In this document: piece by piece, positions 1 through 9,442 of the stretch | How the letters are laid out: every line of letters starts with the position of its first letter | How positions within the stretch are numbered: the first letter of the stretch is position 1 | Source of the DNA: Acaryochloris sp. IP29b_bin.137 | GTDB lineage: Bacteria; Cyanobacteriota; Cyanobacteriia; Thermosynechococcales; Thermosynechococcaceae | Reading direction: 5' to 3' | Length of the DNA stretch: 38,592 nucleotides | Assembly: GCF_028285745.1 (NCBI RefSeq) | Contig: NZ_JANQOP010000128.1 | Location: 1 to 38,592, forward strand | The notes under the pieces: model-generated | The model's input: the letters and a program-made list of their open reading frames with translations, nothing else | The model's database searches: none | What the model was told of the DNA's origin: nothing | Translations under genes and position numbers: made by a program

Positions 1-318
1 AGAAGCCCTGATGCTGAGTAAAATCCGTTTTCAGGTCAGCAGTAGGGCCGTAGACGCAGTTAGGAGGTATCTTGCCTTACAAGTTAGCGACACTATTCAT
101 TAAACGGGAGATCTCTTAACGAAGTCTTCAGAGTTGATAGTGCGACAACCTCCATATTTAATATACCTTCACGCTTATTTATCTTCACCGAAGAATTGTG
201 ATGGGCAATTGCTAGAATCAGGTCATTCTCCATGGTGATTGACTGACAAACTGCATTGGGATCACCTTCTCCCCATCCTGAACCCGCCTCTATATTCTTT
301 AACCTCCATCTTGATATC
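1..318. other. Gene-poor left edge
   Basis: No convincing intact gene was found in the first 318 bases. The only coding-like signal is a minus-strand frame whose last 46 codons (233 down to 93) resemble the tail of a PIN-domain toxin; it is listed separately as a doubtful remnant. Bases 1-92 show nothing recognisable. The promoter of the following small membrane protein should lie here, but no clear -35/-10 pair was identified. Confidence 0.5.
93..233 (-). pseudogene. Possible PIN-domain (VapC-like) C-terminal remnant
   Basis: A 46-codon stretch starting with ATG at 233 reads ENDLILAIAHHNSS, then NKREG and ILNMEVV. This resembles the end of VapC-type PIN ribonucleases, where a conserved acidic NDLxIAAxA motif is followed by an LVTxNxREF strand and a final IPGLxxE segment. 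The rest of a roughly 130-residue PIN domain and any antitoxin gene are missing. The upstream part of the frame lies antisense to the small membrane protein and looks non-coding. If real, this is a decayed fragment with no activity. It may equally be chance similarity. Confidence 0.2.
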
Positions 319-534
319 GTGAATCCTATTCTTCTTATCGCGGCGATTCTAGTTTCTTGGTTGGTCTTTACTTGGCTTTTGAGAGTGGTTAAAACCACCC
401 TCAAAACTGCCTTTCTGATTGCTGTGATTGTTTTGGGTCTACAGGTGATCGTTGGGATTGGTCCCGATCAAGTGCTGCAAGCGGTCATGGATCTCCCTCG
501 ACTGCTGCAGGAGTTATTGAGCGAATCATCCTAG
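319..534 (+). CDS. Small conserved membrane protein, function unknown
   Basis: A 71-residue protein if translation starts at the GTG at 319. A longer in-frame TTG start at 256 would add 21 residues rich in proline and histidine that do not look native. The N-terminal half is one or two hydrophobic helices (about residues 2-18 and 29-45) separated by a short basic stretch, RVVKTTLK. A soluble amphipathic tail with a GIGPDQVLQAV segment follows. Small proteins of this shape are common in cyanobacteria, but I recognise no function. No strong ribosome binding site precedes the GTG, so the start is uncertain. It converges with enolase; the 10-base palindrome GCGTTAACGC lies just after the stop at 536-545. 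Confidence 0.7.
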   Translation: MNPILLIAAILVSWLVFTWLLRVVKTTLKTAFLIAVIVLGLQVIVGIGPDQVLQAVMDLPRLLQELLSESS

Positions 535-666
535 AGCGTTAACGCCATCGTCTGATAGGGAAAACACGGCTTGGTCAGGGAGGCTTCCACCCATATAGAT
601 CTTTAAATTGAGATCAATCGTGCATGTCTTTGGAGACAAGCAATGAATCAACTCAAAACGGTCAGT

Positions 667-1950
<1,284 letters not shown>

Positions 1951-1973
1951 TTATATGTCCAACAACCTACAAA

Positions 1974-2003
1974 ATAATCTGGTGAGCTTGACCGGATCGT
2001 CAA
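1974..2003 (-). promoter_or_regulatory. Putative sigma70-type promoter of eno
   Basis: On the minus strand TTGACG (2003-1998) is followed after 18 bases by GATTAT (1979-1974). These match the consensus at five and four of six positions. The predicted transcript would start near 1967 and have a leader of about 20 bases before the enolase ATG. The -35 box lies inside an inverted repeat. This is inference from motif matching only. Confidence 0.4.
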
Positions 2004-2006
2004 GCT
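1985..2006. promoter_or_regulatory. Inverted repeat overlapping the eno -35 box
   Basis: AGCTTGAC (1985-1992) and GTCAAGCT (1999-2006) form perfect 8-base arms around a 6-base centre. The position, about 40 bases upstream of the enolase start and across the putative -35 element, suits a dimeric repressor or activator site. The protein that would bind it is unknown. A hairpin at the DNA or RNA level is the alternative. Confidence 0.4.
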
Positions 2007-2143
2007 ATAGAATGCATCTAGTCAAGTAGCAGTGTCGATGCCATCAAGGATCTTCTTTTAGTCATACTAGGTGCGATCGCGTCAGAATGTAACTAGTGTG
2101 ACAACCACCGCTTGAATTTACTAACCCTTAAACAGATAGTCTT

Positions 2144-2569
2144 ATGAGAATTCTCCATACCATGCTGAGAGTGGCAGACCTCGATGCTTCCCTAGCATTC
2201 TACTGTGATGTCTTGGGCATGCAGTTACTTCGTCGCAAAGATTACCCCAGCGGTGAGTTCACACTTGCGTTTGTCGGCTATGGGAATGAAGCAGATCATA
2301 CGGTTTTAGAACTGACCTATAACTGGGGCGTATCTGACTACAATTTGGGCGATGCCTACGGTCATATTGCCATTGGTGTTGATGATATTTACCGTGCCTG
2401 CAACGATATTAAATCCCGCGGAGGACGGGTAACGAGGGAACCTGGTCCTATGAAACATGGATCTACCGTTATTGCCTTTGTAGAGGATCCAGACCGCTAT
2501 AAGGTGGAGCTGATTCAACTCAGTGCAAGGTCAGCCCCGACAGAAACACCAGTGATTACCACTGCCTAA
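2144..2569 (+). CDS. gloA: Lactoylglutathione lyase (glyoxalase I)
   Basis: A 141-residue protein of the vicinal-oxygen-chelate fold, predicted to convert the methylglyoxal-glutathione hemithioacetal to S-lactoylglutathione in the cytoplasm. It begins with the family's typical [20 protein letters not shown], contains the metal-ligand histidine in [15 protein letters not shown] in the middle, and [11 protein letters not shown] starting the second half. The C-terminal [12 protein letters not shown] supplies the last ligand. Length and motifs match single-domain metal-dependent glyoxalase I. It stands alone on the plus strand between eno and the porin gene. Confidence 0.95.
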   Translation: MRILHTMLRVADLDASLAFYCDVLGMQLLRRKDYPSGEFTLAFVGYGNEADHTVLELTYNWGVSDYNLGDAYGHIAIGVDDIYRACNDIKSRGGRVTREPGPMKHGSTVIAFVEDPDRYKVELIQLSARSAPTETPVITTA

Positions 2570-3171
2570 GTTCTAGTATTAGGCTGGGATTGGCAGAATA
2601 CCACTCCTTGCGATCAGCCTGTTCAGTATAAGGAAAGCAGTAGGTTGCATCTGCCCTGCGTTGGAAGGACTGAGACATACGGTTAAAGGGCTGCAACTGC
2701 TCGTGCAGTCCTTTGGGACTTACCAGTTCTAGCCTCTATTTGGTCTGGTCCAACGATTGAGGCGCTTTAAACCCTCAAATGATCTGTTCTGCGGTCAGTC
2801 GATCCCTTCACGATTTAAACACTATTTTTGCTTAAGGTAATCGATAAAGCATCCACAATACTGTTATTTGAGATATAAAATTCAAACCCCTAATATTACC
2901 AGGTGGCTAGAGAAAATTTCGATATATGCCAATACAAAAATCGCCTACGATCCCTTGGCTTGAACAGGAAGAATGCAGTATCTTATTTGGGTGAAGGAAT
3001 GTATATGTAGAAGTACTTTCTGCATTTTTGCCGATATCGGGAACATTTTCTTCAGACTGATCTTCCAGGCAATACAACATCTTACGTTTGTCGTATTGAC
3101 CTGAGAAATCAAATAATCGTACTTAAGTCTGCCTGCAGACTCCAAAGTACATGTGAGTGAGGAGTATAACC
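2570..3171. other. Long intergenic region upstream of the porin gene
   Basis: About 600 bases without a convincing gene. A 96-codon minus-strand frame across 2945-3235 overlaps the porin signal peptide and has no family resemblance, so it is treated as chance. The region is AT-rich toward its right end and presumably carries the porin promoter and a long leader. A 16-base inverted repeat sits at 3126-3141. No small RNA or riboswitch was recognised. Confidence 0.5.
3126..3141. promoter_or_regulatory. Inverted repeat in the porin leader
   Basis: AGTCTGC (3126-3132) and GCAGACT (3135-3141) are perfect 7-base arms separated by two bases, ending about 30 bases before the porin ATG. The tight spacing looks more like a protein-binding palindrome than an RNA hairpin. 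No regulator is known from the window. Confidence 0.3.
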
Positions 3172-4959
3172 ATGAAAAAAGCATGTTTACTGGCTGGAAG
3201 CCTGAGTCTGATCGGACTGGCTGCCCTGCCTGCAAGAGCTGTGAGCACCAGCGAACAGCTTCCTGTCGAAACCCAAGCTATTGAAGACGTCACTCCTGTT
3301 GCTGCAGAGCAAGAGGAACTGTTGCTGGCTGACCAATCTCTCAGCCAAACAACGTCTGTTAATGACTTAATGGCTGAAACGAAAGAAGATTCCGTTGGTC
3401 AGGTGACTTCGGTGTCTCAACTGTCTGATGTCCAACCCGACGACTGGGCATTTCAGGCCATTCAATCCTTGGTGGAACGCTATGGTTGCGTTGCGGGTTA
3501 TCCCGACGGTACTTTCCGTCCTAGCCGAGCCATGTCCCGTCGTGAGGCTGCTGCCCTAGTTAACGCTTGTTTAGATAACCTCAGCAACCGCTTCGCTACC
3601 AAAGAAGATTTAGACGCCCTTAAGGCTCTGCAAGACGAATTTGCGGCTGAGCTTGCTACTCTTAGAGGTCGGGTTGACGGTTTAGAAGCTCGTGTTGCCA
3701 CTGTTGAAGCTCAGCAGTTCTCCACCACCACCAAACTACAAGGTGAAGTGGTGATGGCTGCCCAGTTTGGTGATTTCGTTGATAACCCCGCTGACTTTGC
3801 GCTTACTGCTGTTCCTACGCCTGCTGGTGCCAATGTCGGTCTAGTTAACAACGGGGCTGACAGTAGAATATCAGCCATATCGCGCGTTCGGCTTAATTTC
3901 AATACCAGTTTCTCAGGCGATGATTTGCTTGCCACTCAGCTAGAAGTTGGGAATAATGGTCAAGACTTTTTTGGCAATGCATTATCTCCTAATCTTGGAG
4001 CGGGACCACTTCCGCAAGATCATCTTCCGATTGGTCTTGGTACTCCCGGTACCTCTTCATTAGTTGATCTGGGTGCTGCTGATTATGCTGGCATTGGTAA
4101 TCAGGTATCGCTTCGTCGCTTAGCTTATTCCTTTAAGCCCGGCGAAGATTTTACCGTAACCGTTGGTACAAATATTTTCCCCAGCGACTTTGTTGATTTC
4201 AACAGCTACGCTAACAACTCTGCTCAAGACTTTAGCTCTGGCTTTTTTATCAATAACCCGTTGATCATCACCAACGCAGTTGATATCAACGGTGGTGCTG
4301 GTGCAGCATTTGACTGGAATCCTAATGGTGGTTCTATCAGTGTTCGTGGTGTGTATGTTGCTGCTAATGGTAACCTTGCTACTGGCGCTGATGGTGGTTT
4401 AGGAGGAGATCCTCACCAAGGTACCTTAGAACTTGAGTATGCCAACAGTTTTGGTGAAGATGACCAAAATAACTTTGCAATTCGTTTGCAAGGAACTTAT
4501 GCAGAAACTTTCAACATCGAGCAGAAAGTGCTTGGTGTGAATGCTGAAGCTACTTTTGGCAATATTGGCGTCTTTGGTCGCTATGGAATCTCTTTCGATC
4601 CCCAAAACCAAACAGTCAATCCAAACGTGGATGTATTTTCTAGTCCCGCTGCTGCTGCCCCACAACTGTTTGGCTCAAATACAATTCAAACTTGGATGGC
4701 TGGCGTAGGTTATAAAGATGCCTTGGTCCCTGGATCTTTATTTGCTGTCGCAGCGGGTATGCCATTCCTAGTTAGTAACACCCCTTTTTCTAATGACCAA
4801 ATTAACTTAGAGGCTTTTTACCGCTTCCCAGTTAATGACAATATCACCATTACTCCTGCAGTGATGTACATCATCAATCCGCTAGGTACAGTTAGTGCTG
4901 CTGGAAGTAATGATAATGACATCATTCAAGGTTTGATTCGGGCTACTTTCTCGTTCTAA
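3172..4959 (+). CDS. SLH-domain outer-membrane porin (OprB-like / iron-uptake porin family)
   Basis: A 595-residue exported beta-barrel. The ATG at 3172 is chosen because GAGGAG lies about 8 bases upstream and the protein then opens with a classical signal peptide, MKKACLLAG through LPARA. One S-layer-homology domain follows at about residues 88-140 (DDWAFQAIQSLVERYGCVAGYPDGTFRP, given here in part), which anchors such porins to peptidoglycan-linked polymer. A coiled-coil linker (about 145-185) carries LRGRVDGLEARVATVEAQ. The rest is a long barrel with alternating polar and aromatic strands ending in FSF, the terminal phenylalanine recognised by BAM. Family members carry solutes or iron across the cyanobacterial outer membrane; the substrate here cannot be read. 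It is monocistronic, with a strong terminator just downstream. Confidence 0.93.
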   Translation: MKKACLLAGSLSLIGLAALPARAVSTSEQLPVETQAIEDVTPVAAEQEELLLADQSLSQTTSVNDLMAETKEDSVGQVTSVSQLSDVQPDDWAFQAIQSLVERYGCVAGYPDGTFRPSRAMSRREAAALVNACLDNLSNRFATKEDLDALKALQDEFAAELATLRGRVDGLEARVATVEAQQFSTTTKLQGEVVMAAQFGDFVDNPADFALTAVPTPAGANVGLVNNGADSRISAISRVRLNFNTSFSGDDLLATQLEVGNNGQDFFGNALSPNLGAGPLPQDHLPIGLGTPGTSSLVDLGAADYAGIGNQVSLRRLAYSFKPGEDFTVTVGTNIFPSDFVDFNSYANNSAQDFSSGFFINNPLIITNAVDINGGAGAAFDWNPNGGSISVRGVYVAANGNLATGADGGLGGDPHQGTLELEYANSFGEDDQNNFAIRLQGTYAETFNIEQKVLGVNAEATFGNIGVFGRYGISFDPQNQTVNPNVDVFSSPAAAAPQLFGSNTIQTWMAGVGYKDALVPGSLFAVAAGMPFLVSNTPFSNDQINLEAFYRFPVNDNITITPAVMYIINPLGTVSAAGSNDNDIIQGLIRATFSF

Positions 4960-4998
4960 ACCTTTGTTGATGTAACTCAGCTTGTAACAAGCTAATCC

Positions 4999-5037
4999 AA
5001 AAGGCACTTTGATTTAAAACAGATCAAAGTGCCTTTT
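4999..5037 (+). terminator. Intrinsic terminator after the porin gene
   Basis: A perfect 15-base stem pairs 4999-5013 with 5023-5037 around a 9-base loop. The descending arm ends in TTTT. The A-rich ascending and T-rich descending flanks make it potentially bidirectional, so it could also serve transcripts arriving on the minus strand. It lies 39 bases past the porin stop. Confidence 0.85.
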
Positions 5038-5108
5038 GATGTAGTAATGTTATTCCTTGGACACCAGAAGTGGTTAGAGAGTGCCAACTAATGTAAGGCC
5101 GGATCTAG

Positions 5109-6149
5109 TCACTTAATTTGTGTGGCTCTTAATTGACCGCATGCTGCATCGCGATCTAAACCCCGAGAACGTCGGATGCTAGCCGTAATATGCTGTTCTT
5201 TCAGACAATTTAGAAATTCTTGTAACCGTTTCTGAGTGGGGCGCTCATAATCTACTTCTGAAATTGGATTGTAGGGAATTAAGTTGACATGGCTTTGAAA
5301 CCCTCGTAGATGATGGGCTAGTTCCACGGCATGTTCAGGTTGATCGTTGACCCCAGATAAAACAATATATTCGAAGGTTATTCGTCGCCCGGTTACCGCT
5401 ACGTAAAATTGGCAATCTTGTAAGAGTTTTTCGAGAGGATAATGTTGGGCGCTGGGGACCAGTTGGGTGCGTAATAGTTGATTCGAGGCATGGAGACTGA
5501 CTGCCAACGTAATTTGCAGCTTCTGTTCGGCTAATTGTCGAATCTGTCCTGGAATGCCGACGGTTGAAAGGGTGAGGGAGCGTTGGCCAATGCCGACGTC
5601 TTGATTCAGAGAACGGATTGCTGCCAACACTTGCGCTTGATTGAGTAAGGGTTCACCCATGCCCATAAAGACCACGTTGGCAACCCGCTGTTGAAAGTCT
5701 TCCTGAACGGTTAAGACTTGATCCACGATTTCATGGCAAGCGAGGTTACGCAGAAATTGGCCTTTTCCGGTGGCGCAAAAGTCACAAGCCATCGGACACC
5801 CGACCTGAGAGGAGACGCAAACGGTGAGCCTTTTTTGGGTAGGTATTCCCACAGTTTCAATCACCTGTCCGTCTGCCAGCTTGAGTAAATACTTAACAGT
5901 GCCATCTCTGGCTATAGAACGGTGATTAATCTGGGATCGGCCAATGGGAATATCTGCAATTTCGGTTCGCCATTGTTTCGGAAAAACAGTGATCTCGCTG
6001 AGCGATCGCACCCCCTTTTGATAGATCCACTGATGAACTTGTTGGGCTCGATAGGCAGGTTGTTGGTATTGTTTGACCCAATTGGCGAGTTGGGTACGGG
6101 ATGCGCCTAACAGCGGTGGGATAGAGGCTACGGAGAGATGATCCAGCAT
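5109..6149 (-). CDS. rlmN: 23S rRNA (adenine-C2)-methyltransferase RlmN
   Basis: A radical-SAM enzyme that methylates C2 of A2503 in 23S rRNA and of A37 in some tRNAs. The 346-residue protein has the CxxxCxxC iron-sulfur motif at C118, C122 and C125 within [14 protein letters not shown]. The two catalytic cysteines that carry the methyl transfer appear to be C111 and C337 (in DRDAACGQL). [23 protein letters not shown] and VNLIPYNPI are all typical of the family. The gene diverges from rpsD, with a 167-base intergenic region holding the rpsD promoter. Confidence 0.97.
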   Translation of the reverse strand: MLDHLSVASIPPLLGASRTQLANWVKQYQQPAYRAQQVHQWIYQKGVRSLSEITVFPKQWRTEIADIPIGRSQINHRSIARDGTVKYLLKLADGQVIETVGIPTQKRLTVCVSSQVGCPMACDFCATGKGQFLRNLACHEIVDQVLTVQEDFQQRVANVVFMGMGEPLLNQAQVLAAIRSLNQDVGIGQRSLTLSTVGIPGQIRQLAEQKLQITLAVSLHASNQLLRTQLVPSAQHYPLEKLLQDCQFYVAVTGRRITFEYIVLSGVNDQPEHAVELAHHLRGFQSHVNLIPYNPISEVDYERPTQKRLQEFLNCLKEQHITASIRRSRGLDRDAACGQLRATQIK

Positions 6150-6241
6150 GGTCGATGGGAGAGATGGGGAATGAATAGCGGTGAAGCGTCTGTGGAGGGG
6201 AGACCCGATAGGCCAAAAGCATATTTTAGGTAGAAAAAGGC

Positions 6242-6271
6242 TTGATGAGTTGCTCTTCCAAAGCTTATACT
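6242..6271 (+). promoter_or_regulatory. Sigma70-type promoter of rpsD
   Basis: TTGATG at 6242-6247 and TATACT at 6266-6271 are separated by 18 bases. Transcription would begin near 6278 and give a leader of about 40 bases before the S4 start codon. The boxes match the consensus at four and five of six positions. S4 is an RNA-binding autoregulator in some bacteria, but no leader structure was recognised here. Confidence 0.55.
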
Positions 6272-6316
6272 GAAAAGTCTGACAAATTCCACGTAAAAAA
6301 ACGAAGAGGAAGTGAT

Positions 6317-6925
6317 ATGTCGCGATATCGAGGCCCTCGCCTCAGAGTAGTGCGTCGTTTAGGAGAATTACCGGGCTTGTCTCGGAAAACTCCGCGGCGG
6401 GCTTATCCTCCTGGGCAACATGGTCAAGCGCGTAAAAAGCGGTCTGAATATGCAGCCCAGTTGGAAGAAAAACAAAAGTTACGATTCAATTACGGCCTCT
6501 CGGAACGTCAGCTACTTCGCTATGTCCGTAAAGCTCGACGAGCCGGTGGTTCAACCGGTCAAACCTTGTTGCAATTGCTTGAAATGCGATTGGACAATAC
6601 CATCTTTCGCTTAGGTATGGCTCCCACTATCCCTGCTGCCAGACAGTTAGTGAATCATGGCCATGTATTGGTGAATGGTCGTGTGGTCTCCATTGCGAGT
6701 TATCAATGTCGTCCTGGAGATGTGATTCAAGCTCGAGATCGCGATGCCTCTCGGAAACTGATTGAAACTCATATGCAGTTTCCGGGTTTAGCCAACATTC
6801 CCACGCATTTGGAATTTGATAAAAACACCTTGACTGGCAAAGTCAATGGCGTTATTGAGCGGGAGTGGATTGCCCTAGAAATTAATGAACTACTCGTGGT
6901 GGAATATTACTCACGGAAGGGATAA
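6317..6925 (+). CDS. rpsD: 30S ribosomal protein S4
   Basis: A 202-residue primary-binding protein of the small ribosomal subunit that nucleates assembly on the 16S 5' domain. The start [16 protein letters not shown] is the normal cyanobacterial and plastid S4 N-terminus and is preceded by AGAGGA. An in-frame ATG at 6242 would add 25 unrelated residues and lies in the promoter. The S4 RNA-binding domain is at about residues 90-155 ([30 protein letters not shown]). It is isolated from other ribosomal-protein genes, as is usual for cyanobacterial rpsD. Confidence 0.98.
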   Translation: MSRYRGPRLRVVRRLGELPGLSRKTPRRAYPPGQHGQARKKRSEYAAQLEEKQKLRFNYGLSERQLLRYVRKARRAGGSTGQTLLQLLEMRLDNTIFRLGMAPTIPAARQLVNHGHVLVNGRVVSIASYQCRPGDVIQARDRDASRKLIETHMQFPGLANIPTHLEFDKNTLTGKVNGVIEREWIALEINELLVVEYYSRKG

Positions 6926-6992
6926 ATCGCGGCAACCTTCTCCAGTTTTTTCTACTGCGGCACATCCCGATTCACTCAAATATCTATACCTC

Positions 6993-7706
6993 TTAGCTCT
7001 CGGATCCGTCAGTTCGAGAGCTTTTTTGTAAACGCTGCTGCAGGATTAACTCTGCAATCGCCAAATCCTCGGGGGTTGTCACTTTCAGATTGGTTTCTTC
7101 TCCCAAGACAATATGAACGGGGAGACCGACTTTTTCAAATAAGGCGGCATCATCCGTGACTTCCCATCCCTGTTGTTTGCCCTGTTCATGACAATCCTTG
7201 AGGGGAGCAACGTGAAAGCCTTGAGGGGTTTGTGCAGCCCACAATTGCGATCGATCAGGTGTATCTTGAATTTGATGGTCAGGGTTAACCACTTTGATCG
7301 TGTCCTTGACGGGGACTGCGGCCACAAACCCTTGGTATTGGTTGAGGGCCTCAGCACAGCGGTCGAGTAACTCTGGTGTTGCCAGACAACGAGCGCCGTC
7401 ATGGATCAGCACCTGGGTTGCGTCTGTAGGCAAGGCTTGTAAACCGTTATAAACGGACTCCTGGCGGGTCTGCCCCCCCTCAACAAACGTCACAGGTTTA
7501 CTGAGACGCAGATCTTGAATCAGCGTTTGCCAGGTGGGTTGATCGTCTAATTGACCAATGATGCCGATCCAAGTAATCGAAGATGCTGTTTCTGCAGCTA
7601 GCAATGTCCAAGCCAGCAGCGGCTTTCCCAACAGAGCCAATCGCAACTTGTTGCGATCGCTGCCCATGCGACGCCCGACCCCCGCTGCTGGAATAAGTAA
7701 ATGCAT
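6993..7706 (-). CDS. ispD: 2-C-methyl-D-erythritol 4-phosphate cytidylyltransferase
   Basis: Catalyses CTP-dependent activation of MEP in the non-mevalonate isoprenoid pathway, which feeds carotenoids, phytol and quinones. The 237 residues include the nucleotide-binding N-terminus LLIPAAGVGRRMGSDRNKL, where lysine and arginine contact CTP. VLIHDGARCLAT, AAVPVKDTIKVV and LWAAQTPQGF follow in family order, and KVTTPEDLAIAE lies near the C-terminus. Length is standard, with no fused IspF. It is transcribed divergently from the GT9 gene. Confidence 0.96.
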   Translation of the reverse strand: MHLLIPAAGVGRRMGSDRNKLRLALLGKPLLAWTLLAAETASSITWIGIIGQLDDQPTWQTLIQDLRLSKPVTFVEGGQTRQESVYNGLQALPTDATQVLIHDGARCLATPELLDRCAEALNQYQGFVAAVPVKDTIKVVNPDHQIQDTPDRSQLWAAQTPQGFHVAPLKDCHEQGKQQGWEVTDDAALFEKVGLPVHIVLGEETNLKVTTPEDLAIAELILQQRLQKSSRTDGSES

Positions 7707-7867
7707 TGATAACCCTAAACTGCTGCCATTCCCTATCCTATACTGGCCTGAAGCTGCAATTTAGAAGACTTGTTGAGTTCCAGAGCAGATGGATTACAAG
7801 CGTTAAGCATTCCCCTACAATGGTTGGCGGTAAACATAGACATCATCCGTAACGGCTGTTCTAAATA

Positions 7868-8902
7868 ATGACCCGCGTATTAGCATTGATTCCTGGCGAT
7901 GTTGGTCGACAACTGTTGTTTTTCCCAACCTTAGAGACGCTTCAACGTCATTATTCCCCGATCGAGATTGATGTCATTGTTGAACCCCGAGCTAAACAAG
8001 CCTATCGACTCTGCCGCACGGTTGATCAGGTTCTGACCTTTCAATTTGAAAACCGCAATGGTGCAGCAGACTGGGGGAACTTAATTGGGCAAATTCGGGA
8101 CCGCCGCTATGATGCAGCTATTACGATTAGTCGAGACTGGACCGCCGGTTTTCTGTGTTGGTTAGTGGGGATTCCCCAACGGGTAGGCTATGAAAACTTA
8201 ACCCTTCCTGCCTGGGTGCGTTTTGGCCGCAAACAGTTTCCCAAAGTGGGTGGAACGGTCGCTGATTTATCGGGCGTTTGCCTGACGGCTGCAGTGCCTC
8301 CGAATGCTCGTCCCTACGATGCGCAACGGTACCATGATTTATTGCTAGGGCTCGATATTGATGCTCCTTGCCCCGACATTGCGATTCATATTCCCACTGA
8401 AGATCAACAATGGGCGCAAGCAGAACAAGAACGATTGGGGATTGTGGGTAAACGCTATATTGTGCTGCATGGGGGAACGGGGGCCGAAAACTCCGATGAC
8501 GAACCCTCGCAATTTTATCCCGTTCGCAGTTGGGAATCCGTGATTGAAGGCTACCTGGAACGACAGCCAGATACGCCTCTGGTAATTGTCCAGAGCGCTG
8601 ACAACAAAGATTGGGTGGCCTCTTTGGTCTCCGTCTGTCCACAACTCCAGATTGTGAGTCCGAACCATGTCGGTCAACTGGCAGCTTTTATTAATGCAGG
8701 CCATCTAATGATTTGTGCGGACCGTGCCCCCCTGCATTTGGGTGTGGCGGTGAAGACGCGGTTGGTGGCCTTATTTGGGGCATTAGAACCCACACGGCAT
8801 TTGCCCCCAGCCGATTATTTCGCAGGTCTTAAGTCTTTGACCAGCAAGGTGGCCGATATCCCACCGATTCAGGTGCTGGAGAAAGTGTGGGACGTTAGCT
8901 AG
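7868..8902 (+). CDS. Glycosyltransferase family 9 (heptosyltransferase-like)
   Basis: A 344-residue cytoplasmic GT-B enzyme. The N-terminus MTRVLALIPGDVGRQLLFFPTL matches the acceptor-side start of GT9 proteins, with the usual GDxxxxxP pattern. A central VLHGGTGAEN strand and the C-terminal MICADRAPLHLGVAVKTRLVALFG, where the ADP-sugar phosphates would bind, are also present. In proteobacteria this family adds heptose to LPS core. Cyanobacteria usually lack heptose LPS core, so the sugar and acceptor are unknown, though surface glycan or O-antigen assembly is likely. No linked glycan genes are adjacent. Confidence 0.85.
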   Translation: MTRVLALIPGDVGRQLLFFPTLETLQRHYSPIEIDVIVEPRAKQAYRLCRTVDQVLTFQFENRNGAADWGNLIGQIRDRRYDAAITISRDWTAGFLCWLVGIPQRVGYENLTLPAWVRFGRKQFPKVGGTVADLSGVCLTAAVPPNARPYDAQRYHDLLLGLDIDAPCPDIAIHIPTEDQQWAQAEQERLGIVGKRYIVLHGGTGAENSDDEPSQFYPVRSWESVIEGYLERQPDTPLVIVQSADNKDWVASLVSVCPQLQIVSPNHVGQLAAFINAGHLMICADRAPLHLGVAVKTRLVALFGALEPTRHLPPADYFAGLKSLTSKVADIPPIQVLEKVWDVS

Positions 8903-8921
8903 CAGCTGAAAACCTTGGAAA

Positions 8922-9008
8922 CGGAGAGGGAGGGATTCGAACCCTCGTTAGAGTTACCCCTAAACAGCATTTCCAGTGCTGCGCCTTCAACCACTCGGCC
9001 ACCTCTCC
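8922..9008 (-). tRNA. tRNA-Ser (anticodon GGA)
   Basis: The reverse complement folds as a class II tRNA of 87 bases. The acceptor GGAGAGG pairs with CCTCTCC, with discriminator G as expected for serine. The D-arm contains GGCCGAGTGGTTGAAGGC. The anticodon loop is CTGGAAA, with anticodon GGA flanked by a GCA/TGC stem. A long variable arm and a T-arm carrying GGTTCGAATCC follow. It reads UCC and UCU codons. The CCA end is not encoded. Confidence 0.97.
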
Positions 9009-9073
9009 AGGAGATTAGGTTTATTCAGTACAAGTAAGCTATGTTAACAGAATCTGAACCCGGATGAAACGGT

Positions 9074-9439
9074 ATGCAAACATTTACGATTCATATTTGC
9101 GATCGCCATAGTGGAAATGAGTATACGGTTCCAGTTCCCGCAGACCAGTACATCCTCGAAAGTATCGAACAGCAGGGCGTGCGTTTGCCGTTTGCATGCC
9201 GTAACGGTGCTTGTACGACGTGCGCTGTTAGAGTGCTATCGGGTGACCTGGATCAACCCGAAGCGATGGGGCTCTCTCTCGAACTTCAACAACAGGGGTA
9301 TGCCCTCCTGTGCGTCAGCTATCCCCGGAGTGATCTGGTGGTTGAAACCCAGGATGAGGACGAGGTCTATGAATTACAATTTGGTCAATATTTTGGTAAA
9401 GGCAAGGTCCGTGCCGGGCTGCCCTTAGATGAAGAATAA
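9074..9439 (+). CDS. FdC2-type [2Fe-2S] ferredoxin
   Basis: A 121-residue plant-type ferredoxin fold. Cysteines C42, C47, C50 and C80 (ACRNGACTTC and ALLC) ligate the cluster. Compared with photosynthetic PetF (about 97 residues) it has a C-terminal extension carrying ETQDEDEVYELQFGQYFGKG. As I recall it, this tail and the GYALLCVSYPRSDL segment closely match chloroplast FdC2 of plants, whose orthologues occur across cyanobacteria and differ from PetF in redox behaviour. The redox partner is unknown; FdC2 has been linked to photosynthetic electron transfer and chlorophyll metabolism in plants. Its stop is three bases before the IMPase-family ATG, so the two are very likely cotranscribed. Confidence 0.88.
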   Translation: MQTFTIHICDRHSGNEYTVPVPADQYILESIEQQGVRLPFACRNGACTTCAVRVLSGDLDQPEAMGLSLELQQQGYALLCVSYPRSDLVVETQDEDEVYELQFGQYFGKGKVRAGLPLDEE

Positions 9440-9442
9440 TCC

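Noticed and set aside
2112..2140. TTGAAT and GATAGT spaced 17 bases before gloA
   Set aside because: The predicted start would fall at or inside the gloA start codon, leaving no leader; probably chance or a leaderless artefact.
2945..3235. 96-codon minus-strand reading frame upstream of the porin
   Set aside because: It overlaps the porin ribosome binding site and signal peptide and has no recognisable features.
8127..8642. 171-codon minus-strand reading frame
   Set aside because: It lies wholly antisense to the GT9 gene, is rich in Arg/Pro, and has no family pattern.
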